64,000 nucleotides of DNA, from NCBI RefSeq assembly GCF_000949865.1, contig NZ_JWJH01000015.1:109484-173483 (forward strand), given 5' to 3'. Positions within the stretch are counted from its first letter, which is position 1, and each line of letters begins with the position of its first letter. The position numbers and the translations under genes are program-made. Under the pieces are notes generated by a model that worked only from the letters and a program-made list of their open reading frames with translations, was not told the origin of the DNA and searched no databases. The DNA comes from Rhizobium nepotum 39/7 (lineage in GTDB: Bacteria > Pseudomonadota > Alphaproteobacteria > Rhizobiales > Rhizobiaceae). This document shows, one piece after another, positions 46,459 to 56,500 of this stretch.

Positions 46459-46847
46459 TGTCTCTCGCAGAAAAGATCAAAGTTCTGATCGTCGACGATC
46501 AGGTGACCAGCCGGCTGCTGCTCAGCGATGCGCTGACACAGCTCGGCTTCAAGCAGATCACTGCCGCTGGCGATGGCGAGCAGGGATTGAAGATCATGGA
46601 GCAGCAGCCCCATCATCTCGTCATCTCCGATTTCAACATGCCGAAGATGGACGGTCTGGGTTTCCTGCACGCCGTGCGGGCCAACCCCACCACCAAGAAG
46701 GCGGCCTTCATCATCCTCACGGCGCAGGGTGACCGCGCGCTGGTGCAGAAGGCGGCGCAGCTCGGCGCAAACAACGTGCTGGCCAAGCCCTTCACGATCG
46801 ACAAGATGCGTGCAGCCATCGAAGCGGTTTTCGGATCGTTGAAATGA
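46458..46847 (+). CDS. cheY2: Chemotaxis response regulator CheY2
   Basis: A 129-residue receiver domain. Acidic pair in [10 protein letters not shown], phospho-acceptor Asp58 in [13 protein letters not shown], Thr/Lys in FIILTAQGD and VLAKPFT. In rhizobia CheY2-P is the main regulator of flagellar motor speed, while CheY1 drains phosphate. Overlaps cheD by four bases. Confidence 0.95.
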   Translation: MSLAEKIKVLIVDDQVTSRLLLSDALTQLGFKQITAAGDGEQGLKIMEQQPHHLVISDFNMPKMDGLGFLHAVRANPTTKKAAFIILTAQGDRALVQKAAQLGANNVLAKPFTIDKMRAAIEAVFGSLK

Positions 46848-47389
46848 TCGAAGCTGCGGCCAAGCGCGTACATATCATTCAGGGCGAGTATAAGGTTGTC
46901 AGCGATCCCGACGTGGTCATGACGACTATACTCGGTTCGTGCGTGGCCGCCTGTCTGAGAGATCCCGTTGCCGGCATCGGGGGGATGAACCACTTCCTGC
47001 TGCCGGGAACGGGCAGTGTGACCGGCGGAGATGCGACGCGTTACGGCGTGCATCTCATGGAGCTTCTGATCAACGGCCTTCTCAAGCAGGGCGCCCGCCG
47101 CGACCGGCTGGAAGCCAAGGTTTTCGGCGGCGCGAAGACGATTGCCAGCTTTTCCAATGTCGGCGAGCAGAACGCAATCTTCGCCATGCAGTTTTTGAAG
47201 GATGAAGGCATTCCGGTCATAAGCTCCTCCACGGGTGGAGACCATGGCCGCAAGATCGAGTTCTGGCCGGTCTCGGGGCGTGCGCGGCAGCATCCGCTCA
47301 GCGGCGCGGAAACCCAGAAGACGGTCGCCATGGAAACACGTCCGGTGCCGGTGCCCAAGCCCGTCGCCAACGACATCGAATTTTTCTAG
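46844..47389 (+). CDS. cheD: Chemoreceptor glutamine deamidase CheD
   Basis: A 181-residue enzyme that deamidates receptor Gln residues. The catalytic region [18 protein letters not shown] holds the Cys, with the His in [11 protein letters not shown] later KVFGGAKTI segment is typical. Its start overlaps the cheY2 stop (ATGA). cheT follows 14 bases downstream. Confidence 0.95.
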   Translation: MIEAAAKRVHIIQGEYKVVSDPDVVMTTILGSCVAACLRDPVAGIGGMNHFLLPGTGSVTGGDATRYGVHLMELLINGLLKQGARRDRLEAKVFGGAKTIASFSNVGEQNAIFAMQFLKDEGIPVISSSTGGDHGRKIEFWPVSGRARQHPLSGAETQKTVAMETRPVPVPKPVANDIEFF

Positions 47390-47403
47390 TCACGGAGTTT
47401 CCA

Positions 47404-47787
47404 ATGCAGATTGCAAACAACACCGCCGCCGCTCCGTTCGAAGAAGCCTTGCCGGAGGTTCTGATGCGTGTGGTATCGGAGCTGCACGATGTCGCCTATC
47501 TGATCGAGCGCATCGAGCCGCAATTGCTGGAGGTGACCAGCGGCGAATTGTCCAGTGACGGCGTCAAGCTGCTGCAGGGCATCGACCTCGCCGTTCAGAA
47601 AACCCGCGGTCTCGCCGAATTCATCGATACCGTCACCGGCTCCATTCCCGGTCATTGGATCGTGGATGTCAGCACCGCGCTCAGCCTCGTCAAGCTTGCC
47701 GAAATGCAAAAGGCGCTGGGTGCTGCGTTTCGCCATGGCCATTCGCAACCGCTCGACAAAGCCTCGGGCGACTTCGACCTGTTCTAG
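47404..47787 (+). CDS. cheT: CheT, probable CheZ-like phosphatase
   Basis: A 127-residue helical protein at the position of rhizobial cheT. The segment QGIDLAVQKTRGLAEF includes a DxxxQ motif (Asp61 to Gln65), the catalytic signature of CheZ-type phosphatases. The length is much shorter than enteric CheZ. It probably dephosphorylates a CheY, completing signal termination alongside CheS. Identification by operon position and motif; I do not see general CheZ similarity. Confidence 0.82.
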   Translation: MQIANNTAAAPFEEALPEVLMRVVSELHDVAYLIERIEPQLLEVTSGELSSDGVKLLQGIDLAVQKTRGLAEFIDTVTGSIPGHWIVDVSTALSLVKLAEMQKALGAAFRHGHSQPLDKASGDFDLF

Positions 47788-47930
47788 ACGGCATTCCAGC
47801 ACCATTCATCCTCGCGGCACCTTCCTCTTCTTAGATTGCGGGAAAAGGCAACGCTCGCGCAAGCTTCGCACCCTATTGTCACTACGGGGCCAAAAGGCCT
47901 CGGACTCTATGAATGACGGTGCGGAACAGA

Positions 47931-49613
47931 ATGAATCTGTTAAATCAAATCCCTCAGGTCTTGAAGAATGTCGCGGCGCTGGGTCAGACACGGCTGCTGA
48001 TGCTGGGCGGCGTGGGCGTTTTGTCCATGGCCATTATCCTTGCGGCAGCACTTTACGTGAACCGTCCCGCTTACGAGACCCTCTATGTGGGACTTGAGAA
48101 AAGCGACCTCAACAAGATCAGCATTTCACTCGCCGAAGCGGGGCTGGACTTCCAGGTCGGAATTGATGGCACCAGCCTTCAGGTTCCGGTCGGCCTCACC
48201 AGCAAGGCACGGCTGCTTCTGGCCGAGCGTGGCCTGCCCGACAGCGCCAATGCCGGTTATGAGCTTTTCGACAATGTCGGCTCTCTCGGCCTGACCTCCT
48301 TCATGCAGGAAGTGACGCGGGTGCGCGCCCTTGAAGGCGAGATCAGCCGCTCCATTCAGCAGATCGACGGCATTGCGGCCGCACGCGTCCATATCGTCAT
48401 GCCTGACGTCGGCAATTTCCGCCGTGGCGAGCAGAAACCCACCGCATCGGTCATGATCCGCGCCAATGCCACCGCCGGGCGCAAGGCCTCCGCCTCCATC
48501 CGCCACCTCGTTGCCTCGGCCGTTCCCGGCCTTGAGGTCGATGATGTGACCCTGCTCGATTCGACCGGCCAGCTTCTCGCTTCCGGTGACGACGTCACCA
48601 ATGCCGCCATGAACCGCTCGCTGACACTGGCGCAGAACGTTCAGCAGGAAATCACGACCAATATCGACAAGGCGCTGGCACCTTTCCTCGGCATGGACAA
48701 TTTCCGCTCCAGCGTGACGGCGCAGCTCAATACCGACAGCCGGCAGATTCAGGAAACCGTCTACGATCCGGAATCGCGCGTCGAGCGCTCTGTCCGCACG
48801 GTGAAGGAAGACCAGAAGTCCCAGGAAACGCAGCCCGATACGGCAGCGACCGTGGAACAGAACGTACCGCAGGCAGCCCCTCAGGGCGGCGCTGGCGGCC
48901 CGCAGTCTTCGGACCAGTCGGCCAAGAAGGAAGAGCAGACCAACTACGAGATCAATTCCAAAACGGTCGCCACGGTCAAGAACGGCTATACCGTCGAGAA
49001 GATTTCGGTCGCGGTGGTCGTCAACAAGGGTCGCATTGCCAAGATGGTCGGCGAACCTGTCGATCAGGCCAAGATCGACGCCTATCTTGCCGAGATGCAG
49101 AAGATCGTAACCTCGGCCGCAGGCATTTCCTCCGATCGCGGCGATATAGTCACGCTGACGGCGATGGACTTCCTGGAAACGCAATTGCTGGACGAGGCCG
49201 TAAGCGGGCCGGGCATCATGGAAGTGCTGAGCCGCAATTCCGCCGGCATCATCAACTCGCTCGCCTTCGTCGCTGTCGCTTTCCTCGTCGTCTGGCTCGG
49301 TGTACGTCCTCTGGTCCGCACGGTTACCGGCAACGGTTCGGCGGCAGGCCAGATCGGCCAGGAGGCGGCTGGTCTCGAATTGCCGGATTTCTCTCCCGGC
49401 ATGGATGCGGGTGCAGGCGGTCTCATGGAAGGTTTCGGAGCGGATTTCGGCTTCGACAGCACCGACGATCTACTGGCGGGTGGCGACAGCGAGGGTACCT
49501 TCAACCGCCGGGTTCGCGAAGGACCCGAACGCAGGCTCTCCCGCATGGTGGAAATCAGCGAGGAAAGGGCAGCCAAGATCCTTCGCAAATGGGCGGTGGA
49601 AAAAGCAGCGTGA
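47931..49613 (+). CDS. fliF: Flagellar MS-ring protein FliF
   Basis: The MS-ring protein of 560 residues, which forms the flagellar base in the inner membrane. A first membrane helix near residues 25-45 (LGGVGVLSMAIILAAALYV), then YETLYVGLEKSDLNKI, the ring-building DSANAGYELFDN region, EGEISRSIQQIDGIAAARVH, ending in a second membrane helix near 440-460 (NSLAFVAVAFLVVWLGV) and a FliG-binding cytoplasmic tail (ERAAKILRKWAVEK). ATG 47931 (MNLLNQ) is preferred over the ATG at 47913. A strong terminator follows. Confidence 0.95.
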   Translation: MNLLNQIPQVLKNVAALGQTRLLMLGGVGVLSMAIILAAALYVNRPAYETLYVGLEKSDLNKISISLAEAGLDFQVGIDGTSLQVPVGLTSKARLLLAERGLPDSANAGYELFDNVGSLGLTSFMQEVTRVRALEGEISRSIQQIDGIAAARVHIVMPDVGNFRRGEQKPTASVMIRANATAGRKASASIRHLVASAVPGLEVDDVTLLDSTGQLLASGDDVTNAAMNRSLTLAQNVQQEITTNIDKALAPFLGMDNFRSSVTAQLNTDSRQIQETVYDPESRVERSVRTVKEDQKSQETQPDTAATVEQNVPQAAPQGGAGGPQSSDQSAKKEEQTNYEINSKTVATVKNGYTVEKISVAVVVNKGRIAKMVGEPVDQAKIDAYLAEMQKIVTSAAGISSDRGDIVTLTAMDFLETQLLDEAVSGPGIMEVLSRNSAGIINSLAFVAVAFLVVWLGVRPLVRTVTGNGSAAGQIGQEAAGLELPDFSPGMDAGAGGLMEGFGADFGFDSTDDLLAGGDSEGTFNRRVREGPERRLSRMVEISEERAAKILRKWAVEKAA

Positions 49614-49618
49614 TTTTG

Positions 49619-49644
49619 AAAAGGCCGGGTTTACCCGGCCTTTT
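49619..49644 (+). terminator. Intrinsic terminator after fliF
   Basis: AAAAGGCCGGGT (49619-49630) pairs perfectly with ACCCGGCCTTTT (49633-49644) around a TT loop. The right arm ends in TTTT; GCTCATTTT follows. It separates the che-fliF unit from visNR. Confidence 0.9.
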
Positions 49645-49982
49645 GCTCATTTTCGGGCTTTCTGGTATCTTTGTCCGGCCAGCGGGTGCATTCTCATTTC
49701 GGGACACTGTTTACAAAAAATTCAGCAACGATACAGTTTGCTGGGAATAGGCTGAGAATGCCGTTTATGGATTGGTCAGCTTTTCAGTATGTTTTTTAGG
49801 AATAGACGAACAAGGAAATACGTGGAAAGGCTGGTGTCAGGTAATGGCAAATCCCGGTTCGTTCCATAAAATGAAGTGATTCGGTCTCCGGGGGTTTGCC
49901 GTCCCATTTTGGTAAACTTCTCGAATGGAATGATTCCATCCCGAGGTATAATCTCCCACTGGGAGCAAGAGGGCGTAGGCGA
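49645..49982. other. Intergenic region upstream of visN, no gene seen
   Basis: About 340 bases after the fliF terminator with no convincing frame. It is AT-rich around 49700-49830 and presumably holds the visN promoter. A short CTCCC-ACT-GGGAG stem occurs at about 49951-49963, just before the chosen visN start. Confidence 0.6.
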
Positions 49983-50714
49983 TTGAAAGTCGATGTTGAT
50001 ATCCGCAGGCTGTCTGCCAAGCCTATGGAGGGCATGGGTAAGCCCTTGCCACGCGACCAGCTTGCCAAGAACGTCGCAGCTACGGCCGCCGCCGGTAACG
50101 TTGCAGGCGCGCTGGATTTGCTCGTAACCTACGCCGGCGCCTCGCATTATCTGCTGGCGCGGGAAGATCTTCTCGAAGAAACCGGACTGAAATTCATCAT
50201 CACGTCCGACTGGCCTTTCGATCTGGTGCGCAGGCTTGGCGCGGAACTGGCCAACAGCCAGAACAGATCGAGCGAAATGGAAAAATGCCTTTCGCTTCTT
50301 CAGCCGCGATTGCTGATGCTTCCCAATGACGTTTCTGTTCCCTTTGGCATTGACCGGCAATATTCGGCGCTGGCCTTCTGCGTGGGCCGCATCCGTCTTT
50401 CGCTTCTGCTGCTGTTTCCGGAACATTCGGTTCCTTCGCCGGAGCGTCTGCGCGAAATCGCGCTTCTGACGGGTTATTGCGTCAGCTTCGGCATTGCCAG
50501 CGAAGCAAAGGCCGTGCGGGATATCGATCTCACCGAGCGCGAGCTTGAGTGCCTGTTCTGGATCGCGGAAGGCAAGACAAGCGACGAAATTGCGATGATA
50601 CTTGGCATTTCGCGCAATACGATCAATAATTACATTACAAGCGTGATGCGGAAAACCGCGACGAAAACCCGGTCGGAGGCAATCGCCTACGCCGTGCGCA
50701 ACAACCTCGTATAA
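49983..50714 (+). CDS. visN: LuxR-type motility master regulator VisN
   Basis: A LuxR-family transcriptional activator of about 243 residues; with VisR it forms the top-level activator of rhizobial motility and chemotaxis genes. The C-terminal helix-turn-helix is LTERELECLFWIAEGKTSDE with TINNYITSVMRK. The N-terminal part (AGALDLLVTYAGASHYLL) resembles the autoinducer-binding-like fold. Position after fliF and next to visR supports the name. The start is uncertain: TTG 49983 has AGGCGA ahead; the frame is open to 49896 and an internal ATG lies 14 codons on. Confidence 0.9.
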   Translation: MKVDVDIRRLSAKPMEGMGKPLPRDQLAKNVAATAAAGNVAGALDLLVTYAGASHYLLAREDLLEETGLKFIITSDWPFDLVRRLGAELANSQNRSSEMEKCLSLLQPRLLMLPNDVSVPFGIDRQYSALAFCVGRIRLSLLLLFPEHSVPSPERLREIALLTGYCVSFGIASEAKAVRDIDLTERELECLFWIAEGKTSDEIAMILGISRNTINNYITSVMRKTATKTRSEAIAYAVRNNLV

Positions 50715-50727
50715 GTGGTCGGGACCG

Positions 50728-51474
50728 ATGGTACAGACGAAAGATAATGAGGGCACGGGTCAAAGCAGCGGCATGTTTTTCCGCAGCCCTGTCGTGACGA
50801 GCCGGTCGGACCTGTTTCCGAAGCTCGTCGCCATGCAGAAGCTGGTCGGCGCACGGAATTTCGTGGTGACGAAAGCTGCCGCTTCCGGCTTCCCCAACAA
50901 GAAGAAGCTGACCTGCGAGCTGGAAAACTGGGGCATGAACGCCGCCGAGCAGAGCGCGCAGTTCATCCGCGCCGTTGGCGATATTCTCCTGGATCATATC
51001 GAGACGTCGCTGTTGCCGGTCATCTGGCGCAACAAGAATGCCGGCGGTTTTGCCGATCTTCCCGATGTGCCGGCTCTGCTGCGCCGGATCGAGAACGACA
51101 CATTGCCCTATGCGGGACTGGCCTTGCCGGTGCGGCTGGGCACCATCGGCAACGGTTACATCGTCTTCTGCGGCAGCAACCTCGTTCTCGACAACGAGGT
51201 CGTCATCGAACAGCATATCAAATGCTGCGAGATCATGGTCGACATGCTGGCGCTGGACGAGCGCAAGGCAGCACCCTCGGAAGCATTGAGCGAGAGGGAA
51301 ATCGCCTGCCTGCAATTGGCGGGTGATGGCCGTATCAGCGAAGAAATCGCGGTGAAGCTCGGGCTCTCGGTGCATACCGTCAATGCCTATCTCGGCTCGG
51401 CGACGATCAAGCTCGATTCCGTCAATCGCATTCAGGCGATCGCAAAAGCCATACGGCTCGGCTATATCCATTGA
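50728..51474 (+). CDS. visR: LuxR-type motility master regulator VisR
   Basis: A 248-residue LuxR-family regulator partnering VisN, 13 bases downstream. The C-terminal helix-turn-helix runs LSEREIACLQLAGDGRISEE and HTVNAYLGSATIKLDSVNR. The N-terminal ligand-binding-like domain contains LVGARNFVVTKAAASGFPNK. VisN and VisR are thought to act as a heterodimer upstream of Rem and the flagellar genes. A GACGGG/CCCGTC stem (51480-51497) follows the stop. Confidence 0.92.
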   Translation: MVQTKDNEGTGQSSGMFFRSPVVTSRSDLFPKLVAMQKLVGARNFVVTKAAASGFPNKKKLTCELENWGMNAAEQSAQFIRAVGDILLDHIETSLLPVIWRNKNAGGFADLPDVPALLRRIENDTLPYAGLALPVRLGTIGNGYIVFCGSNLVLDNEVVIEQHIKCCEIMVDMLALDERKAAPSEALSEREIACLQLAGDGRISEEIAVKLGLSVHTVNAYLGSATIKLDSVNRIQAIAKAIRLGYIH

Positions 51475-51630
51475 TGGCGGACGGGGCTTTTCCCGTCCTG
51501 CTAGTCTGGCCGCCTTAGGCCAGCTGATTGCGGCGTCTCTGCCAGAATGATGTGGCCGCGTCGCTTGTTTCGCGTTTTTTAACAGTTGCTAACTAAAACT
51601 GTCTTAGTTTTGGCTTTGGGGAACTGTTTC

Positions 51631-53478
51631 ATGCATAACCGGCTCTTTAAGTCCGTTGCGGGCAAGGTCGTCGCGCTGACGATCGGCCTGATCATGCTCA
51701 GCATCGCGGCAGTTGGTTTTTCCACCTACATGCGGTTGAAGGATAATATCATCACGACCGCGTTGCGCGATACCCGCAGCGCAATGCGTGGCATGGCGAT
51801 CCTCTACGAGATGAAGGTCGGTGGCGTCGCCCTCGATATGGGTGACGGAGAACTGAAGAGTGTCAACCGCGCCAGCATCGGGACATTACGCGATAACGAC
51901 CTTGTCGACCGCACGGCGGCTGGAAACGGCGGTATCGCCACCGTCTTTGAAACCAAGGCCAACGAATACGTCCGTATCACCACCAATCTGAAAAATGAAA
52001 AGGGTGAAAGGGCGGTAGGCACCAAGCTTGCTGCCGATCATCCCGCTTTCGAAAAGGTTTCCAAGGGCGAAGCCTACTTCGGCGCGGCCACGCTTTTCGG
52101 CACCAGTTACATGACCGGTTACATGCCGGTTCTCAACAAGACCGGAATCACCGTCGGTATTCTTTTCGTGGGCGTTCCCATGGCCGTCTACGAAGCCCAG
52201 ATCTACGGCCTGCGCGACCTGCTGCTGATCTGCGGCGCGCTCGCCATGGTCGGCGTGGGGCTGCTCGCCTACTTTGTGATCCGACGTACATTACAGCCTT
52301 TGGGCAGGCTGACCGATGCGGTGAAGTCGCTTTCGGATGGCAATCTCGATACGCCGATCCCTTATGCCACCAATACAAATGAATTCGGCAACATCGCCCG
52401 CGCTCTGGTGATATTCCGCGAGAATGCGCTTGAAAAACTCGCGATCGAGGGAAAAAGCGCCGAGGAACGTTCCGTGGCGGAATCGGAACGTCACCGCAAC
52501 GATACCGAGAAGCAGGAGCTGGACAGCCAGATCGAATTCGCTGTCGGCGAGATCGCGTCCGGTCTCGGCAGGCTTTCGCGCGGCGATCTGAGCCGCACGA
52601 TCGAGACGCCGTTTGCCGGTCGTCTGGATCGGCTGCGCACGGATTTCAACGAATCCCTTCTCAATCTGCGCGATGCGCTGGGGCAGATCCGCGAGCGCAC
52701 CCTCATCATTCAGCATAGCGGTTTTGAAATAGAACAATCGTCGGTCGATCTGTCGAAGCGTACGGAAAATCAGGCGGCCTCGCTGGAAGAGACTGCAGCC
52801 GCCGTCGAGGAAATCACCGCGACGGTGAGATCTTCGGCCGAACGGGCGCGGGAGGCCAATGAGGCTGTCCGCATCACCAAGCAGAGCGCCGACAGTTCCG
52901 GTTCGGTCGTCAGCAATGCCGTTGACGCCATGAACCGCATCGAAGGCGCGTCGCGCAAGATCGAGCAGATCATCGAGGTCATCGATGATATCGCCTTCCA
53001 GACCAATCTTCTCGCCTTGAATGCCGGCATCGAGGCGGCGCGCGCGGGCGAGGCGGGCAAGGGTTTTGCGGTCGTGGCGCAGGAAGTGCGCGAGCTTGCC
53101 CAGCGCTCGGCCGAAGCGGCCCGCGAAATCAAGCAGCTCATCAACCAGTCGACGCACGAGGTCAGTTCCGGATCGAAGCTGGTGCAGGAGGCGGGCACGG
53201 TTCTTTCCGCCATCAGCCATCAGATCGTCGCCGTCAGCCAGCACGTCGAAACCATCGCGACGGCAACGCAGGACCAGTCCTCGGCGCTTCACAACGTCAA
53301 CAGTTCCGTCAACCAGATGGATCAGATGACCCAGCAGAATGCGGCGCTTGCCGAACAGTCGAGCGCGGCCAGCAGGGTGCTATCAGGCGAAGTGGAAGCG
53401 TTGCTCGATCTGGTTCAGCGTTTTCAGATGGAGCAGAACTCTGCGACCGGCAAGGATCGATACAACCAGGCGGCCTGA
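51631..53478 (+). CDS. Transmembrane methyl-accepting chemotaxis protein with sCache-like sensor
   Basis: A 615-residue chemoreceptor. A first helix near 10-30 ([19 protein letters not shown]), a periplasmic domain of about 165 residues resembling a single Cache/PAS fold ([40 protein letters not shown]), a second helix near 196-215 ([20 protein letters not shown]) followed by HAMP (about 216-270). The signalling domain has the tip [20 protein letters not shown]. No C-terminal CheR/CheB tether is visible. Ligand unknown. Preferred start is the ATG at 51631, preceded by GGGGA. Confidence 0.92.
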   Translation: MHNRLFKSVAGKVVALTIGLIMLSIAAVGFSTYMRLKDNIITTALRDTRSAMRGMAILYEMKVGGVALDMGDGELKSVNRASIGTLRDNDLVDRTAAGNGGIATVFETKANEYVRITTNLKNEKGERAVGTKLAADHPAFEKVSKGEAYFGAATLFGTSYMTGYMPVLNKTGITVGILFVGVPMAVYEAQIYGLRDLLLICGALAMVGVGLLAYFVIRRTLQPLGRLTDAVKSLSDGNLDTPIPYATNTNEFGNIARALVIFRENALEKLAIEGKSAEERSVAESERHRNDTEKQELDSQIEFAVGEIASGLGRLSRGDLSRTIETPFAGRLDRLRTDFNESLLNLRDALGQIRERTLIIQHSGFEIEQSSVDLSKRTENQAASLEETAAAVEEITATVRSSAERAREANEAVRITKQSADSSGSVVSNAVDAMNRIEGASRKIEQIIEVIDDIAFQTNLLALNAGIEAARAGEAGKGFAVVAQEVRELAQRSAEAAREIKQLINQSTHEVSSGSKLVQEAGTVLSAISHQIVAVSQHVETIATATQDQSSALHNVNSSVNQMDQMTQQNAALAEQSSAASRVLSGEVEALLDLVQRFQMEQNSATGKDRYNQAA

Positions 53479-53504
53479 TACCTGCATTTTTTGAAAACCA
53501 ATAG

Positions 53505-53534
53505 CTCCCGGATCGCAAGGTCCGGGAGTTTTTT
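53505..53534 (+). terminator. Intrinsic terminator after the chemoreceptor
   Basis: CTCCCGGA (53505-53512) pairs with TCCGGGAG (53521-53528) around an 8-base loop, followed by TTTTTT (53529-53534). It lies at the convergent junction with the histidine kinase gene, whose stop it nearly touches. Confidence 0.93.
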
Positions 53535-56500
53535 ATTCCGCTGCCGCGCGTGCCGTGCTGGATATCTGGTTGATGTAGGCGCGCAGCGCCGCCGGTTTGA
53601 CCGGCTTGTGCTGGACGGAAATCCCGTATTTCTCCGCATCGCTGCGCACTTCCGGGCTGCGGTCTGCCGTCACAAGCAGGGCCGGGATCGACTTGCCGTA
53701 AAATGTCCTGATCAGGCGGATGGCGCTGATCCCGTCGCCATCGTCCAGATGGTAATCGGCAATGATGATATCAGGCGCCGCCGACATGCTGAGAAACGGT
53801 TCTTCCAGCGTCGCCACGGAACCTGCGGGCAAGACCTCGCAACCCCATCCCGTCAGCAGCAACGTCATGCCTTCGAGGATTTTGGGTTCGTTGTCGATGC
53901 AGAGCACCCTGACACCCTGGAGGCGATCGCTCGCCGCCGGATTGGCGGTACCGCCGCTGACTTTGGCGGAGGCAAGGCGGTCCGCTTCGCGTGGCAGATG
54001 GATGCGGAATGTCGTGCCCTTTCCAGGCGTGGAAATCAGCTGCACCGGATGGTGCAGCATGCGCGACAGCCGGTCGACGATGGAGAGGCCAAGCCCAAGG
54101 CCGGAGGCCGTCTTCGCCCCTTCGTCCAGCCGGGCGAATTCCTTGAAGACTGTGCGGAATTTGGATGCGGGAATGCCGATGCCGGAATCCGTCACCTGAA
54201 TGACGACCTCGCCGCCCCGGCGGCGTGCACCGACGACGACCTTGCCCTTCAGCGTATATTTGATGGCGTTGGAGACGAGGTTTTGTATCAGCCGCCGCAA
54301 CAGGTTGGGGTCCGAGCGCACCGTCAGGGAGGTGGGCATGACCACGAGGTCGAGGTTCTTTTCCTGCGCCATGGGCGCGAAGTCGGTCTCGATGCGTTTC
54401 AGCAGCTCGTTCAGCGGCACCGACGTCATGCGCGCCTTCATCGAACCCGTGTCGAGGCGGGAAATATCCAGCACCGCGCCGAGAATGGTCTCGACCGACT
54501 CGAGTGCTGAATCGATGTTCTGCACGAGATCGCTTTCTCCCGACGCGCCAAGCCGTTCGACGAGCGAGGAAGAATAGAGCCGGGCGGCATTCAGCGGCTG
54601 GAGAATGTCGTGACCGGCGGCGGCGAAAAACCGTGTCTTGCCGATATTCGCCTCGTCGGCGGACGCTCTTGCCTCCGCCAGTTCGCGGTTGACGCGGGTA
54701 AGCTCGACGGTGCGTTCCGCCACGCGCTGTTCCAGCGTTTCGTTAGCCTGTTTCAGCGCCTGGTCGCTCGCCACCCTCTGGGTGATGTCGGTGAAGGTGG
54801 CGACGATGCCCTTGTCCGGCATGGTGTTGGAGCGCACTTCGATGATGCGCTCGCCGCCGCCAAGCACCAGCGAGAAAGGCAGGTCCATGGTGAGGAAACT
54901 GGTGATCAGCTGCTCTGTGTCGCCCGCCGGCATGTCGCCGCGCTCCTGCAGCATGGTGACGATATCCGTCAGCGGCACTCCCACCTGCCCGAATTGCTCG
55001 GGCAGATCGAGAAGGGTGCGGAAGCGCCGGTTCCAGATCGTCAGCTGCTGCGAACTGTCGAAAACGGCGATGCCCTGATCCATTTGCGCCAGCGCCGTTT
55101 GCAGCATGTCCTGATTATATTGCAGGGCTTCGCTTGCCTGATCGAGCAGCCATGCGGTGTCTGCGCTGGTGTCTTCCGCCTTCTGAAGAATGATCGAAAG
55201 CACAAGCCGGGCCGAGGAGGAGCCGATGGCGCTGCCCAGCAATTGTTCGGAGAAATGAATGAGCGCCATGTCGGCGGGCTGATCGTCGTTCAGCTTTCTG
55301 CCCGCCGTCTTCTCATAGGTCGCCAATGAGCGCAGCATCCGCTCCTCGCCGAGATAACGGGCGATCGCGCTTTTGAGATCGCCGACGCTGACCCGGGTTT
55401 TCCAGCCGCGTGTGGCGAATTGCGATTTCGAATGGCGCTTGACGAAGATGCCGGACTGGATGCGCTCCACCGGCCGAGGATTGCGCGACAGCGAGCCGAG
55501 CACGAAGGCCGTGCTGTTGACGAGCAGGCTGAGGATCACCGCATTCACGAAAGGATCGGCATCCGGCCCGTTGAAGACCGTGCTGCCGGAAAACAGGAAG
55601 CCGAGAATGTTTGCAGCGACCTCGGAATTATCAGGCCCGCCGAAGCTCGGCAGAAACAACAGATAGGCCCAGACGAAAAAGCCCGAACTCAGGCCGGCGA
55701 TCGCGCCGCGGGCATTGGCTCGCCGCCAGAACAGCCCGCCAAAAAGGGCAGGGGCCATCTGGGCGATGGCGGCGAATGCCAACAGGCCGATGGAGGCAAG
55801 CCCCGTGGCGCTGTCGGCGGCACGGTAATAACCGTAGCCCAGCAGCATCACCGCGAAAATCGCCGTTCTGCGGATATTGAGCAGCGTTTTGGCGAAGTTG
55901 TCCCGGTGCGGCGAGCGGTTCAACAGCTTCTGCCGCAGAAAGATCGGCATGACGATGTCGTTGGAAATCATGATCGACAGCGCGACGGAGGCGACGATCA
56001 CCATCGCGGTCGCCGCCGAAAATCCACCGATGAAGGTGATCAGCGAGACGACCGGCATCTGGTGTGCGAGCGGCAGTTGCAGCACGTAGAGATCGGCATC
56101 GCCATTTGTGCCGAGGGTCAGAATGCCGGCAAGCGCGATCGGCAGCACGAAAATGTTGATCGCGATGAGATAAAGCGGCAGCAGGAACCCGGCCATGCGC
56201 AGCTCTTCCGGCGTGCGGTTTTCAACTACGGTGACGTGGAACTGGCGCGGCAAAAGGATGATGGCGAAGCCGGATAGCAGGGTCATCACGATCCAGCGAC
56301 TGATGGGCGTATGATAGGATATGGCTCGCATCGCCTGCTCATTGCCGGAGGCGAGCTGCCACAAATGCGAAGGGCCGTCGAAGAGGACGAACAGGACGTA
56401 AAAGCCGACGGTGCACATGGCGACCAGCTTGACGAGCGATTCCATCGAAATGGCGAGAATAAGCCCGTCCTGATGTTCGGTGGCGTCGGTATGACGGGTG

